64,000 bases of DNA from Hydrogenophaga sp. PBL-H3 (GCF_010104355.1 NZ_CP044972.1:1426001-1490000), one strand, 5' to 3'. Positions 42,654-51,185 are shown, counted from the stretch's first letter. Numbers and translations: made by a program. The notes: generated by a model from the sequence alone, not told the origin.

Positions 42654-43166
42654 ATGTCTTCCCAAGATAACGAAGTTGAGTACCGCGTGGTCGCGGTGCT
42701 GCTGGTGGCGGTGATTGTGCTGGTGACCGGCTTTGCCGTGGGCCTGGGCATCCACAAATCCCGTGGCGGCGCTGCAAAGGCGGTGGCGGCGGCTCCCGTG
42801 GCCGCTGCACCTGCGGTGGCTGCGGCGTCGAGCGATGACGCCAGCGTGGTGGTGGAAAACGGCGTGGTGAAGTTTTACTTTGCCTCGGGCAAGGCCGATC
42901 TGGCGGCGGGTGCCATGGTGGCCCTGGGAGATGCGATCACCGCAGCCAAGGCGGGCAAGCGGTTGGTGCTTTCGGGGTTCCACGACGCCACCGGCGACCC
43001 GGCGTTCAATGCCGAGCTGGCCAAGAAACGCGCGCTGGCCGTGCGCGATGCGCTGGTGGGTGCGGGTGTGGCCGAGTCCAGCCTGGAGCTGAAGAAGCCC
43101 GAGCAGACCACCGGCACCGGCAACGACGCCGAAGCCCGCCGTGTGGAAGTGATGATCGCCGGCTGA
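42654..43166 (+). CDS. OmpA-family protein with N-terminal membrane anchor
   Basis: 170 residues. A single transmembrane helix (about residues 11-33, VVAVLLVAVIVLVTGFAVGL), an Ala/Val-rich linker (40-60), then an OmpA-like C-terminal domain (VKFYFASGKADLAAGA, LVLSGFHDATGDPAFNAELAKKRALAVRDAL, ARRVEVMI). This domain usually binds peptidoglycan, so the protein probably ties the inner membrane to the wall. CGGAG precedes the ATG. A rho-independent terminator follows. Confidence 0.9.
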   Translation: MSSQDNEVEYRVVAVLLVAVIVLVTGFAVGLGIHKSRGGAAKAVAAAPVAAAPAVAAASSDDASVVVENGVVKFYFASGKADLAAGAMVALGDAITAAKAGKRLVLSGFHDATGDPAFNAELAKKRALAVRDALVGAGVAESSLELKKPEQTTGTGNDAEARRVEVMIAG

Positions 43167-43189
43167 TCCCGCGCTTCACTTCATCAAGC

Positions 43190-43213
43190 AGCCCGGTTCG
43201 CCGGGCTTTTTTT
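43190..43213 (+). terminator. Terminator of the OmpA-like gene
   Basis: AGCCCGG-TTCG-CCGGGCT followed by seven or more T. It lies 24 bp after the stop. Confidence 0.88.
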
Positions 43214-43222
43214 CGCCTGGTC

Positions 43223-43765
43223 TCAGCGCGCCGGCGCTTCAAACACCAGGCAGGTGGTGGTGGCGTGGGCGTAGAGCTTGCCGTCAGCGCCCACGATGCG
43301 GGCCTCGGCGGTGGCGAGCTGGCGCCCCGCGTGCAGCACCGTGCCGATGGCGCGCAGCGGACCACTTTTGTGGGACGCGGCGCGCACGATGTTCACCCCC
43401 AGCTCGGCCGTGGTGTAGGCGCGGCCGATCGGCAGCGTGGTGTGCACCGCGCAGCCCAGCGCCGAATCCAGCAGCGTGGCGTACCAGCCGCCATGCACCG
43501 AGCCCAGCGGGTTGTAGTGCTTGAGCTGGGGCTGGCCCTGGAACACCGCGCGGCCCTCGCTCACTTCCACCAGCGAGAAGTCCAGCGTGTGGGCGATGTG
43601 CGGGTAGGGCAGCTGGCCGTCGAGCATGGCCTGCATGTGTTGCAGGCCGGTGAGGCTCGCGATGTCGGCCGGGTTGGCCAGACCCACGCCTGCACCGGCA
43701 TTCATGCGCTCGACGACGGTGTCGTACTGCTGCATCCAGAGCGCCTGGGTTTCTTCGGTGGTCAT
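43223..43765 (-). CDS. PaaI-family (hotdog) thioesterase
   Basis: 180 residues. Single hotdog domain with HYNPLGSVHGGWYATLLDSALGCAV, the HGG motif and helix typical of PaaI/YdiI thioesterases, and TTAELGVNIVRAA on the next strand. It would hydrolyse acyl- or aryl-CoA thioesters in the cytoplasm. Divergent from the MarR gene across about 50 bp that carries twin palindromes, so it is likely controlled by that repressor. Confidence 0.92.
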   Translation of the reverse strand: MTTEETQALWMQQYDTVVERMNAGAGVGLANPADIASLTGLQHMQAMLDGQLPYPHIAHTLDFSLVEVSEGRAVFQGQPQLKHYNPLGSVHGGWYATLLDSALGCAVHTTLPIGRAYTTAELGVNIVRAASHKSGPLRAIGTVLHAGRQLATAEARIVGADGKLYAHATTTCLVFEAPAR

Positions 43766-43781
43766 GGAAACTCCATTTTAT

Positions 43782-43808
43782 TTGTAGATGCAATCATTGT
43801 AGATACAA
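43782..43808. promoter_or_regulatory. Twin MarR-type operators
   Basis: Two palindromes 15 bp apart, TTGTAGATGCAA (43782-43793) and the perfect TTGTAGATACAA (43797-43808), in the short divergent gap between the thioesterase and MarR genes. Likely autoregulatory operator sites. Confidence 0.75.
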
Positions 43809-43815
43809 TTAAATC

Positions 43816-44274
43816 ATGAGCACTGACACCCATGCGTCAACGTCCACCCCGGTGGGCTGCACCAACTTCAAGCTGCGCCAGCTCACCCGCCGCGTGACCC
43901 AGCACTACGACCAGCACCTCGCTGGCTCGGGGCTGAAGATCACGCAGTACTCGCTGCTCACGCACGTGGACAGGCTTGGCCCCGTGGCGCCCGGCGAGTT
44001 GGCCCGGCGCATGGACATGGGGGCTTCCACGCTCACGCGCAACCTGCAGCCACTGGTGGCCGCCGGCTGGCTGGAGATGGGTGAAGGCGCCGATGCGCGC
44101 AGCCGCCTGGTGCACATCACCGAGGCCGGGCGCGAGCAGCGCCGCCAGGCGCAGCGCCGCTGGAAGGCTGCGCAACTCGCGCTCAATGACAAACTGGGCG
44201 CGGCCACCGTGGCCGCGCTGCATGGCCTGCTCGATCAAGGGCTGGCCGCGTTCCATGAGGAGGATGCTGAATGA
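43816..44274 (+). CDS. MarR-family transcriptional regulator
   Basis: 152 residues. Winged helix-turn-helix with LKITQYSLLTHVDRLGPVAPGELARRMDMGASTLTRNLQPLVAAGWLEMGE and a wing in ADARSRLVHIT. Twin palindromes upstream fit autoregulation and control of the divergent PaaI thioesterase. Ligand unknown; a thioester or aromatic acid would fit the neighbour. The MFS gene downstream is separated by a repeat element. Confidence 0.93.
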   Translation: MSTDTHASTSTPVGCTNFKLRQLTRRVTQHYDQHLAGSGLKITQYSLLTHVDRLGPVAPGELARRMDMGASTLTRNLQPLVAAGWLEMGEGADARSRLVHITEAGREQRRQAQRRWKAAQLALNDKLGAATVAALHGLLDQGLAAFHEEDAE

Positions 44275-44275
44275 C

Positions 44276-44400
44276 CACCCCCCTGCGCCGCTGCGCGGCT
44301 TCCCCCCTCTCTGGCGCGCCTTCGGCGCTGGGAGGGGGGACGGCACCTTGGGCCGGCGGAGCCGGACCCTTGGTGCCCCTGGTATGGCGACACCGCTTCT
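44276..44400. repeat. Dispersed GC-rich palindromic repeat after the MarR gene
   Basis: Contains CGCCGCTGCGCGGC, a C6/G6 pair around GCGCGCCTTCGGCGC, and GGCACCTTGGG paired with CCCTTGGTGCC around CCGGCGGAGCCGG. It fills the gap between the MarR stop and the MFS start. The layout matches that of the unit at 58757-59125, and I recall it as common in Acidovorax-like genomes. Confidence 0.6.
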
Positions 44401-44417
44401 TCGCGCTGGAGCATTGA

Positions 44418-45665
44418 ATGGAGAACGAAACGATGAATCCAGCCAAGGTATCTACCTCCTCTTCTGTCTGGTGGCTCGTGCTGCTGGCCGCTGCCGGCAC
44501 TTTTGCATTGACCATGGGCACGCGCCAGACCATGGGTTTTTTCCTCTCGCCGCTGAACACCGCCACCGGCCTGGGCGTGGGCAGCATCAGCCTGGCGTTT
44601 GCCTTTGGCCAGCTCTGGTGGGGACTCACGCAGCCCTTTGCCGGTGCCGTGGCCGACCGCATAGGTGCCGGGCGCGTGCTGCTGGCCGGCGTGTTGCTGG
44701 TGGCGTTGGGCACCTTCATCACCCCGCTCATGACGAGCACCTGGGGCCTGATCCTGGCCATTGGTGTGCTTTCGGCCGGTGGCGCCGGCATGGCCGGGCC
44801 GTCGGTGCTGATGGCCGCCACCACCCGGCTCATGCCGGCCGAGCGCCGCGGCATGGCCACCGGCATAGTGAACGCGGGCGGCTCCTTCGGTCAGTTCCTG
44901 ATGGCGCCGCTGGCCGCCGCGCTCACGCTGGGCCTGGGCTGGGCCGGCGCGATGCAGGCGCTGGCGCTCATCGTGCTGCTGGCGCTCCCGGCGGCCTGGG
45001 TGCTGCGTGGCCCAGGCCCGGCGCCCGTTGCGGGGGCTGCGCCCGCGCCACTGGCGCTGCCGACGGGCGAGGCGATCCGCAAGGCGCTGGCCAACCCGAG
45101 CTACCTGATGCTCTCGGCCGGTTTCTTCGTCTGCGGTTTCCACGTGGCTTTTCTGGCCACGCACCTGCCTGGCGTGGTGGCTGCCTGTGGCCTGCCCGCG
45201 CCTGTGGGCGCCTGGGCGCTGGGCATCATCGGCTTGTTCAACATCATCGGCAGCCTGGCCATGGGCTGGGCCGTGGGGCGCTGGCGCATGAAGTCACTGC
45301 TCTCGCTGGTGTACGCCACGCGCGCGGTGGCCGTGCTCATCTTTTTGCTGGCACCCAAGACCGAAGCCGTGATGCTCACGTTTGCCGCGGTGATGGGCCT
45401 GACCTTCCTGTCCACCGTGCCGCCCACGGTGGGGCTGGTCGCCAAGTTCTTCGGCACCGGCAACATGGCCATGCTGTTCGGCCTCGTGATGCTGTCGCAC
45501 CAGATCGGTGGTTTCCTCGGTGCCTGGCTGGGCGGTCAGGTGTTCGAGGCCACGGGCAACTACGACTGGGTCTGGACCATCGACATCGTGCTGGCGGTGG
45601 GCGCGGCGCTGATCCACCTGCCGATCCGCGAGTCGGTGGTGGTGCGCCAACTGCGACCGGCCTGA
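44418..45665 (+). CDS. MFS transporter
   Basis: 415 residues from the ATG at 44418; the in-frame ATG at 44433 also has a good GGAGA site and would give 410 residues. About 12 transmembrane segments in two halves, with a D-R-I-G loop (GAVADRIGAGRVLL) after TM2 and a second-half equivalent (WAVGRWRMKSLL). Typical of monocarboxylate/oxalate-formate-type MFS carriers. Substrate not predictable. Convergent with an SDR gene. Confidence 0.92.
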   Translation: MENETMNPAKVSTSSSVWWLVLLAAAGTFALTMGTRQTMGFFLSPLNTATGLGVGSISLAFAFGQLWWGLTQPFAGAVADRIGAGRVLLAGVLLVALGTFITPLMTSTWGLILAIGVLSAGGAGMAGPSVLMAATTRLMPAERRGMATGIVNAGGSFGQFLMAPLAAALTLGLGWAGAMQALALIVLLALPAAWVLRGPGPAPVAGAAPAPLALPTGEAIRKALANPSYLMLSAGFFVCGFHVAFLATHLPGVVAACGLPAPVGAWALGIIGLFNIIGSLAMGWAVGRWRMKSLLSLVYATRAVAVLIFLLAPKTEAVMLTFAAVMGLTFLSTVPPTVGLVAKFFGTGNMAMLFGLVMLSHQIGGFLGAWLGGQVFEATGNYDWVWTIDIVLAVGAALIHLPIRESVVVRQLRPA

Positions 45666-45678
45666 GGCGGCGTGGTGG

Positions 45679-46467
45679 CTACACCGGAACGGTGTAGTTC
45701 AGCGCCATGCGACCCCCGTCGACCGTGACGATTTCGCCGGTGACGTAGCTGGCTGCGTCGCTGGCCAGCCAGGCCACCACGTCGGCAATCTCGGCCGGTT
45801 CGCCCAGGCGTTTCATTGGCGTGCGGCTCAGGATCTTGCGTTTGGCGTCCTCGCTGGTGAGCACCGCTTTCGCCGCGAGTTCGGTGGCGATGGTGCCGGG
45901 CGCCACTGCATTCACGCGGATGCCGTGATCGGCCAGGGCCAGCGCCATCACGCGCGTGAGCTGGTTGATGCCCCCTTTGCTCACGTTGTAGCTGGCGATG
46001 CTGGGGATGGCGAGCACGCCGTTGACCGAACTCATGTTGACGATGCCGCCGCCGCCCTGTGTCGCCATCACACGCGCCACCGCCTGGCCCATGAGGAATG
46101 AACCCTTGAGGTTCACGCGCAGCACCTCGTCGAAGTCGTCCTCGGTCACGTCCAGGAAGTCGGCCGCCTTGAAGATGCCGGCGTTGTTGACCAGCACGTC
46201 GATGCGTCCGAACGCGGCCACGGTCTTGGCCACGACGGCGTCCACGTCGAGCTTGTCCCCCACGTCGCAATGCATGTAGGTCGCGCCGAGTTCGCGCGCC
46301 AGTGCGCTGCCGGGGGCGTTGGCCACGTCGGCAATCACCAGCAAGGCGCCTTCGCGCGCGAAGCGTCGCACGCAGGCTTCGCCGATACCTTGTGCGCCAC
46401 CGGTGACGATGACGACGCGGCCCTGGTGGCCGAAGTGGACGGGCGATGGAGTGGTGGGTGTGTTCAT
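45679..46467 (-). CDS. SDR-family oxidoreductase
   Basis: 262 residues. Classical short-chain dehydrogenase: NAD(P)-binding TGGAQGIGEACVRRF, DVGD, NNAGIF, catalytic S-Y-K triad with MSSVNG and YNVSKGGI, and PG motif in VNAVAPG. The Asp after beta-2 (VIADV) favours NAD(H). Substrate unknown. Convergent with the MFS transporter and 34 bp from the LysR stop... both on the minus strand, LysR being transcribed first. Confidence 0.93.
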   Translation of the reverse strand: MNTPTTPSPVHFGHQGRVVIVTGGAQGIGEACVRRFAREGALLVIADVANAPGSALARELGATYMHCDVGDKLDVDAVVAKTVAAFGRIDVLVNNAGIFKAADFLDVTEDDFDEVLRVNLKGSFLMGQAVARVMATQGGGGIVNMSSVNGVLAIPSIASYNVSKGGINQLTRVMALALADHGIRVNAVAPGTIATELAAKAVLTSEDAKRKILSRTPMKRLGEPAEIADVVAWLASDAASYVTGEIVTVDGGRMALNYTVPV

Positions 46468-46501
46468 GCGGCCATGGTAAAGCTGGAGCCTGTGTGGGGC
46501 G

Positions 46502-47434
46502 TCAGCAGCTGCTGCAAGTCGCCAGCGCGCGGCCCACGCGTGCCCGGGTTTGCTCGATGAGGTAGTCGAGAAACACCTCGGTGCGCCGCGGCATGAACTT
46601 GCGGCTGGGCAGGGCTGCGTACAGCGTGAGACGGTCGGTGATCCAGGGGTTGAGCACGCGCACCAGATCGCCGTTCTGGATCAGCGGTGCCGCCAGCTCG
46701 ATGGTGGTGGCGGTGATCCCGGCGCCGTCCAGTGCGGCGTGCATCAGCGTGTCGGTGTGGTTGGCCCAGAGCACCGGTTGCACCTCGATGTCGATGAAGC
46801 GTGTCTCGTCGGTCTCGTGCAGCAGGCGCCAGGCGCGGCTGCGTCCGGCGGCGGGCTTGAGGCGCAGGCAGTCATGTTGCGCCAGGTCTTCGGGCCGCGC
46901 AGGCGTGCCCTTGCGCCGCAGGTACTCGGGTGAAGCCAGCAGCACGGTGACGCTGGAAAGCACCTTGCGTGCAATCACGTTGGCGTCGAACGAGGCCCTG
47001 GCGCCCATGAGCGTGATGTCGTAGTCCTCGATCGGGGGCTCGCGGTGCGACTCCACGTCGATGTCGAGCAGGATCTTCGGGTAGGCCTGCCGAAAGCCGC
47101 TGACCAGTGGCGCAAGCACGTGCGTGGCCAGCACCGGCGGCGCCAGCAGGCGCAGCACGCCCGCGAGTTCACTGGTCTGCGAACTCACCAGCGCGTGGGC
47201 TTCGTCCAGGTCTTGCAGGATCACGCGCACGCGGTCCAGGTAGATCTCACCCGCGTCGGTGAGTGAGACGCGCCGGGTGGTGCGGTGCAGCAGGCGTGTG
47301 CCCAGGTGGTCTTCAAGGTCGGCGACCAGCCGCGTGACCACCGCCGGCGACATGTCCATCGCGCGTCCGGCGGCGGCAAAACCGCCCTCGTCGATCACTT
47401 TTTGAAATACACGCATCGAGGCCAAGCGGTCCAT
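46502..47434 (-). CDS. LysR-family transcriptional regulator
   Basis: 310 residues. N-terminal helix-turn-helix (MRVFQKVIDEGGFAAAGRAMDMSPAVVTRLVADLEDHLG, then TTRRVSLTDAG) and a periplasmic-binding-protein-like effector domain. CrgA/DmlR-like subgroup. The SDR gene lies downstream on the same strand; the DUF4148 gene is divergent. A 22-bp dyad at 47498-47519 lies ~65 bp upstream and is a candidate binding site. Confidence 0.95.
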   Translation of the reverse strand: MDRLASMRVFQKVIDEGGFAAAGRAMDMSPAVVTRLVADLEDHLGTRLLHRTTRRVSLTDAGEIYLDRVRVILQDLDEAHALVSSQTSELAGVLRLLAPPVLATHVLAPLVSGFRQAYPKILLDIDVESHREPPIEDYDITLMGARASFDANVIARKVLSSVTVLLASPEYLRRKGTPARPEDLAQHDCLRLKPAAGRSRAWRLLHETDETRFIDIEVQPVLWANHTDTLMHAALDGAGITATTIELAAPLIQNGDLVRVLNPWITDRLTLYAALPSRKFMPRRTEVFLDYLIEQTRARVGRALATCSSC

Positions 47435-47497
47435 GAAGCGGCTCCTTTAAAGGGTTTCCCCGGATGCAGAAGACCAGATTATTGCTGAATGTGAAAC

Positions 47498-47519
47498 ACA
47501 GCAGTCATTTGATTGCTGT
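47498..47519. promoter_or_regulatory. 22-bp dyad upstream of the LysR gene
   Basis: ACAGCAGTCA and TGATTGCTGT (nine of ten positions complementary) around TT. The location in the LysR/DUF4148 divergent region suggests an operator for the LysR protein. Confidence 0.45.
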
Positions 47520-47649
47520 TTTTCTTCATGATCAGAAACTTTACAGTTCAACCCATCGATGCATGCAAACCCTCCGCAGAGGCATCGAAGCCGGCCAGAC
47601 CGCACAACGGACCGACCGGCATGTTCAACCCCTCTCAAAGGAAATTGTC

Positions 47650-48219
47650 ATGAATACCCGTCTCTCTGTTGTTGCCATCGCTCTCTCCACCCTCGTTGCA
47701 GGTCACGCCCTGGCCGCCGACCCTGCCGCTGCCAAGACCCGCGAGCAGGTTCGCGCCGAACTCGTCGAAGCCCAGCGCAACGGCACCTTGATCGCCGACG
47801 GCGAAACCGGCCTGCGTTTCAACCAGGTGAGCCCGCACCTGTATCCCCAGGCCACCGTGGTTGCCAAGACCCGTGCCGACGTGAAGGCCGAACTGGCCCT
47901 GGCCCAGGCCAATGGCGAGCTGATCGCCGACGGCGAAACCGGTGCCCGCTTCAACGAAGTGTTCCCCGCGCAATACGCCGCCACCCGCACGACGGCTCCT
48001 GCCGTTGAAGTGGTTGCCCAGGGCAAGACCCGTGCTCAGGTGCGTGCCGAGCTGGCCGAAGCCCAAGCCAATGGCGAGCTGGTCGCCGACGGTGAAACCG
48101 GTGCCCGCTTCAAGGACCTGTACCCCAACCGTTACCCGGTTCAAGCCACCGTGCAGGCCAAGAGCCGTGACGACGTTCGTGCCCAGCAGGTCGAATCACG
48201 CCGCAACAACGGCGGCTAA
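47650..48219 (+). CDS. Exported DUF4148 protein with three-and-a-half tandem repeats
   Basis: 189 residues with a signal peptide cleaved near HALAAD. After it, three tandem ~45-residue units follow, each KTR(E/A)(Q/D)VxAELxxAQxNG followed by ADGETGxRF and ending YP or similar, plus a fourth start (KSRDDVRAQQ). These are DUF4148-like repeats found in many secreted Burkholderiales proteins of unknown function. A usual family member has one unit. Its stop overlaps the convergent sensor kinase stop. Confidence 0.9.
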   Translation: MNTRLSVVAIALSTLVAGHALAADPAAAKTREQVRAELVEAQRNGTLIADGETGLRFNQVSPHLYPQATVVAKTRADVKAELALAQANGELIADGETGARFNEVFPAQYAATRTTAPAVEVVAQGKTRAQVRAELAEAQANGELVADGETGARFKDLYPNRYPVQATVQAKSRDDVRAQQVESRRNNGG

Positions 48220-49628
48220 GCCGTCTCGCCGGAGCGATCCGGCGTCGAAGGCCCGGCCGGGTGTGCGCTCAGACTGACGCGCACACTCAGGCCTCCCGGG
48301 GGGCTGCTGGCGAGCGTCAGCAGCCCCCCGTTTTGTTGCACGATGTTCGCCACGATGGCCAGGCCCAGGCCGCTGCCCGTGGCGTCTTGCGGATTCAACC
48401 GCACGAATCGCTCCAGAACCCGCTGACGATCGGCCTCGGCAATGCCAGGGCCGTTGTCGTTGATGCTCAGGTTCACCCGTCCGGCATCGTGCTCGACGCG
48501 GATGTCGACTCGACTGCCCGGCGGCGTGTGGCGCAGGGCGTTGTCCACCAGGTTGTCCAGCAGCACCCGCATGTCCAGCGGGTCGGCCAGCACCGTGGCC
48601 GCATCGCTGGTGTCCAGGCCGAGGTCGATCTCGCGTGCCTCGGCCTGGGCCGAAAAGGCGGCCACCACCTCGGCGGCCAGACGGTCCAGCCGCACGGGCA
48701 CCGGTTGGCGCTCCCGCACGTCGGGCTCCAGCCGCGCCATCTGCAGCAACTGCGCCACCAGGTGGGTGCTGCGCTCGATGCCTCGGTCCAGTTCATCCAG
48801 TGCCGCTTCGCGTTGACTCTCCTGCGAGCGACGCGCCAGCTGGGCCTGGAGCTTCACCACCGCCAGTGGGGTGTTGAGCTCATGCGCGGCGTCGGCCAGC
48901 ACGCGGCGCTGGCTGGCCAGCAGCCCGTCCACCCGACCCAGCAACTGGTTGAGCGCATCGCCCAGCGGCACCAGCTCTTCGGGCATGGCGGTGGTCTCCA
49001 GCGGGTGCAGGTCTTTCACGTCGCGTCGGCGGATGTCGCGGCCCAGCGATTCGAGTGGCGCCAGCGCTTTCGTGACAGCAGTGTGGATCAGCAGACTCAG
49101 GAGCAACACGAGCAGGCCCATGGGCACGAGCAGCCAGGGCACCAGTTCGGCAAAGCTGCTGGCGCGGTCGCTGGAAGTCATGGCCACCTGCACGATCTGG
49201 CGCTTGTCGGCCAGGGTGTAAATGCGCCATGCCTCGTCATCCCACTGCACCACGTGAAAGCCGGGTACCTGCAGCGGCGGCCCGATGGACTCGAGCGAGC
49301 TGTAGAGGACCTCGCCCGCAGGCGTCCAGATCTGGCTCACAAACTGTCCCAGGTCTTCGGCCAGTTCTTCGGCTGCGATGTCCGGGGTGGCGGCTTCCGC
49401 TGCGGGAGGTGCGTTGGCCAGGGGCGGCGTCTCGGGTCGCAATGGCGGCCACGACTGCGGCCGCACACCGTGGCGCACCACCGAGTAGGCGATCTGCTCA
49501 AGTCCGTAGTCGCGGATGCGGTTGAAGGCGTTCCAGGCCAGCTGGTAGGTCAGCACGCTGCCCAGAGTGCTGGTGACGACCAGGGCGGTGATCTGCCAGA
49601 ACAGCAGTCGCTGGCGGATCGAATTCAT
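48216..49628 (-). CDS. Sensor histidine kinase (QseC-like)
   Basis: 470 residues from the ATG at 49628. TM1 at about 12-32, periplasmic sensor to ~165, TM2 (LVPWLLVPMGLLVLLLSLLIH), HAMP, HisKA with DAAHELNTP (H249), HATPase_c with NLVDNALRHTP, NDNGPGI and GSGLGLAIV. Coupled by 4 bp to the response-regulator gene upstream. QseC/TctE-type; the signal is unknown. Convergent with the DUF4148 gene, stops overlapping by 4 bp. Confidence 0.94.
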   Translation of the reverse strand: MNSIRQRLLFWQITALVVTSTLGSVLTYQLAWNAFNRIRDYGLEQIAYSVVRHGVRPQSWPPLRPETPPLANAPPAAEAATPDIAAEELAEDLGQFVSQIWTPAGEVLYSSLESIGPPLQVPGFHVVQWDDEAWRIYTLADKRQIVQVAMTSSDRASSFAELVPWLLVPMGLLVLLLSLLIHTAVTKALAPLESLGRDIRRRDVKDLHPLETTAMPEELVPLGDALNQLLGRVDGLLASQRRVLADAAHELNTPLAVVKLQAQLARRSQESQREAALDELDRGIERSTHLVAQLLQMARLEPDVRERQPVPVRLDRLAAEVVAAFSAQAEAREIDLGLDTSDAATVLADPLDMRVLLDNLVDNALRHTPPGSRVDIRVEHDAGRVNLSINDNGPGIAEADRQRVLERFVRLNPQDATGSGLGLAIVANIVQQNGGLLTLASSPPGGLSVRVSLSAHPAGPSTPDRSGETA

Positions 49629-50287
49629 GGTGCGGCCACCAGCTTGTAGCCCACGCCCCTGACGTTCTTGATCCACGCACTGCCCAGCTTGCGCCGCAGG
49701 TGGTGCAGGTGCACCTCCACGGCGTTGCTGGCCACCTCGTCCTGCCAGCTGTAGAGGCGGTTCTCCAGTTGCTCGCGCGACAGCACCGTACCCGGGCGTT
49801 CCATGAGAGCCAGCAGCAGGTCGTATTCGCGTGGAGAGAGTGCGAGCAGCTGTTCACCGAGCAAGGCCTCGCGGCGCAGTGGCCGCACCACGAGCCGGCC
49901 GAGCTGCATCTCGGGCTGGGCGCGGCCGTGGCGGCGGCGTGCCAGCGCGTGCACGCGCGCGATCAGCTCGTCGAGATCAAAGGGTTTGGTGAGGTAGTCG
50001 TCGGCGCCCAGGTTCAGTCCAGCGACACGGTCGCTCACCGCGTCGCGCGCAGAGACCACCAGCACAGGGATCGGCATGCCGTCGGCACGCAGCCAGTTCA
50101 GCAGTTGCAGCCCGTCCTGTCCCGGCAGGCCGATGTCGAGCAGCAGAACTTCGTATTCCTGTGCGCGCAGCGCCGATTGCGCCTGCAGGCCATCGCGCAC
50201 CCAGTCCACGGTGAAGCCGGCCATGCGCAGGCCACGCTCCAGGCCACTGCCCAGCATGTTGTCGTCTTCGGCAAGGAGAACCTTCAT
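49625..50287 (-). CDS. OmpR-family response regulator (QseB-like)
   Basis: 220 residues. Receiver with EDD at 7-9, phospho-Asp D51 in LLLDIGLP, Lys in LTKPFD; OmpR-type winged helix with LSPREYDLLLALMERPGTVLSREQL and VEVHLHHLRRKLG. Forms the two-component pair with the kinase that follows. The ~90 bp upstream contain the terminator of the next gene and should contain its promoter. Confidence 0.95.
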   Translation of the reverse strand: MKVLLAEDDNMLGSGLERGLRMAGFTVDWVRDGLQAQSALRAQEYEVLLLDIGLPGQDGLQLLNWLRADGMPIPVLVVSARDAVSDRVAGLNLGADDYLTKPFDLDELIARVHALARRRHGRAQPEMQLGRLVVRPLRREALLGEQLLALSPREYDLLLALMERPGTVLSREQLENRLYSWQDEVASNAVEVHLHHLRRKLGSAWIKNVRGVGYKLVAAP

Positions 50288-50320
50288 GGCTGCACTTTCA
50301 TATCGGTCCAGTGTGCGCGA

Positions 50321-50350
50321 AAAAAAAAGCGGGGTGGCCCCCGCTTTTTT
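50321..50350 (-). terminator. Terminator of the small exported-protein gene
   Basis: A hairpin AAGCGGGG-TGG-CCCCCGCTT with A-rich sequence on one side and T6 on the other, so it can act in both directions. It separates the 87-residue gene from the response-regulator gene. Confidence 0.75.
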
Positions 50351-50378
50351 CACAACGGTCTGGCGACCGCCAGTCCGA

Positions 50379-50642
50379 TCAGGACTTCTTGGCTTCTTCC
50401 TTGCAGGTCTTGTCGGTCTTGGGGTCGCACTTCTTGACGTCTTCCTTCTTCGCTGGCACGGCTGCGGTGGCGGGGGTGGCTGGCGTGGCTGGCTTGGCGG
50501 CAGCGGCAGGCGTTGCCGGAGTGGCGGGCGTGGCGGCAGTGGCCGCAGCTGCTGGCTTGGCGGCCGGGGCGGCGGTCTGTGCGTGGGCTGCACCCATGGA
50601 CAACAGGGCTGCGGAGAACAAGGCGATCAGGGTCTTGGACAT
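50379..50642 (-). CDS. Small exported Ala/Pro/Lys-rich protein
   Basis: 87 residues from the ATG at 50642. Signal peptide MSKTLIALFSAALLSMGAAHA, then about 45 residues of Ala/Thr/Pro repeats (ATPATPATPAAAAKPATPATP) and a charged tail KKCDPKTDKTCKEEAKK with two cysteines. No recognised domain. Similar low-complexity exported proteins are common in this family; function unknown. A terminator follows, so it is its own unit. Confidence 0.72.
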   Translation of the reverse strand: MSKTLIALFSAALLSMGAAHAQTAAPAAKPAAAATAATPATPATPAAAAKPATPATPATAAVPAKKEDVKKCDPKTDKTCKEEAKKS

Positions 50643-50765
50643 GGTGTTGGTATCCTCTTGATGCTGTGGAAGTCGGTGGCGAAATGCACCCGACACACTG
50701 CATTCTGGGCACCCAGACTTAGGGAAGATTTAAGACGGGCGGCATCGTGGAGGGTGGTTTCCCTG

Positions 50766-51182
50766 ATGTCCATCCGACCACCAATCCAGGAGAAGTTCTT
50801 GAGCACATTTCAACGGGTGGTGCTGTTCACCGACACCGATGGCCGCGCGCGGTTTCGAGAGGAGCTGGTCGACCTCAGCGAGGGCTCGCCCGCAGCCCGC
50901 TTGTCACCGGTCCTGCCCGCCAGCGGACTGCAGCTGCGCCAGAGCCCGGTGGGCTTTCGCAGCCAGTTCCATTGCACGGATGCACCGCAGTGGCTGTTCG
51001 TGCTCCGGGGGCAGATGCAGATTGGTCTGCAGGACGGCAGCTCGCGCACCTTCGGCGCAGGCGACCACTTCTATTCGGCCGACACCTTGCCCGCGGGGGC
51101 CTCATTCGATGCAAGCGTGCATGGCCACTGGAGCCGGCAGGTGGGTGACGAACCGCTGGTGACCGCGTTCGTCAAGGTCTGA
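50766..51182 (+). CDS. Cupin-like protein (possible dioxygenase or binding fold)
   Basis: 138 residues from the ATG at 50766; a TTG at 50799 with an AGGAG site would give 127 residues and may be the true start. The sequence LRQSPVGFRSQFHCTDAPQWLFVLRGQMQIGLQDGSSRTFGAGDHFYSAD follows the RmlC-cupin pattern (a strand with His, a G-rich turn, then GDHFY). No full cupin metal triad is clear. Role unknown. Divergent from the small exported-protein gene. Confidence 0.75.
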   Translation: MSIRPPIQEKFLSTFQRVVLFTDTDGRARFREELVDLSEGSPAARLSPVLPASGLQLRQSPVGFRSQFHCTDAPQWLFVLRGQMQIGLQDGSSRTFGAGDHFYSADTLPAGASFDASVHGHWSRQVGDEPLVTAFVKV

Positions 51183-51185
51183 CGC

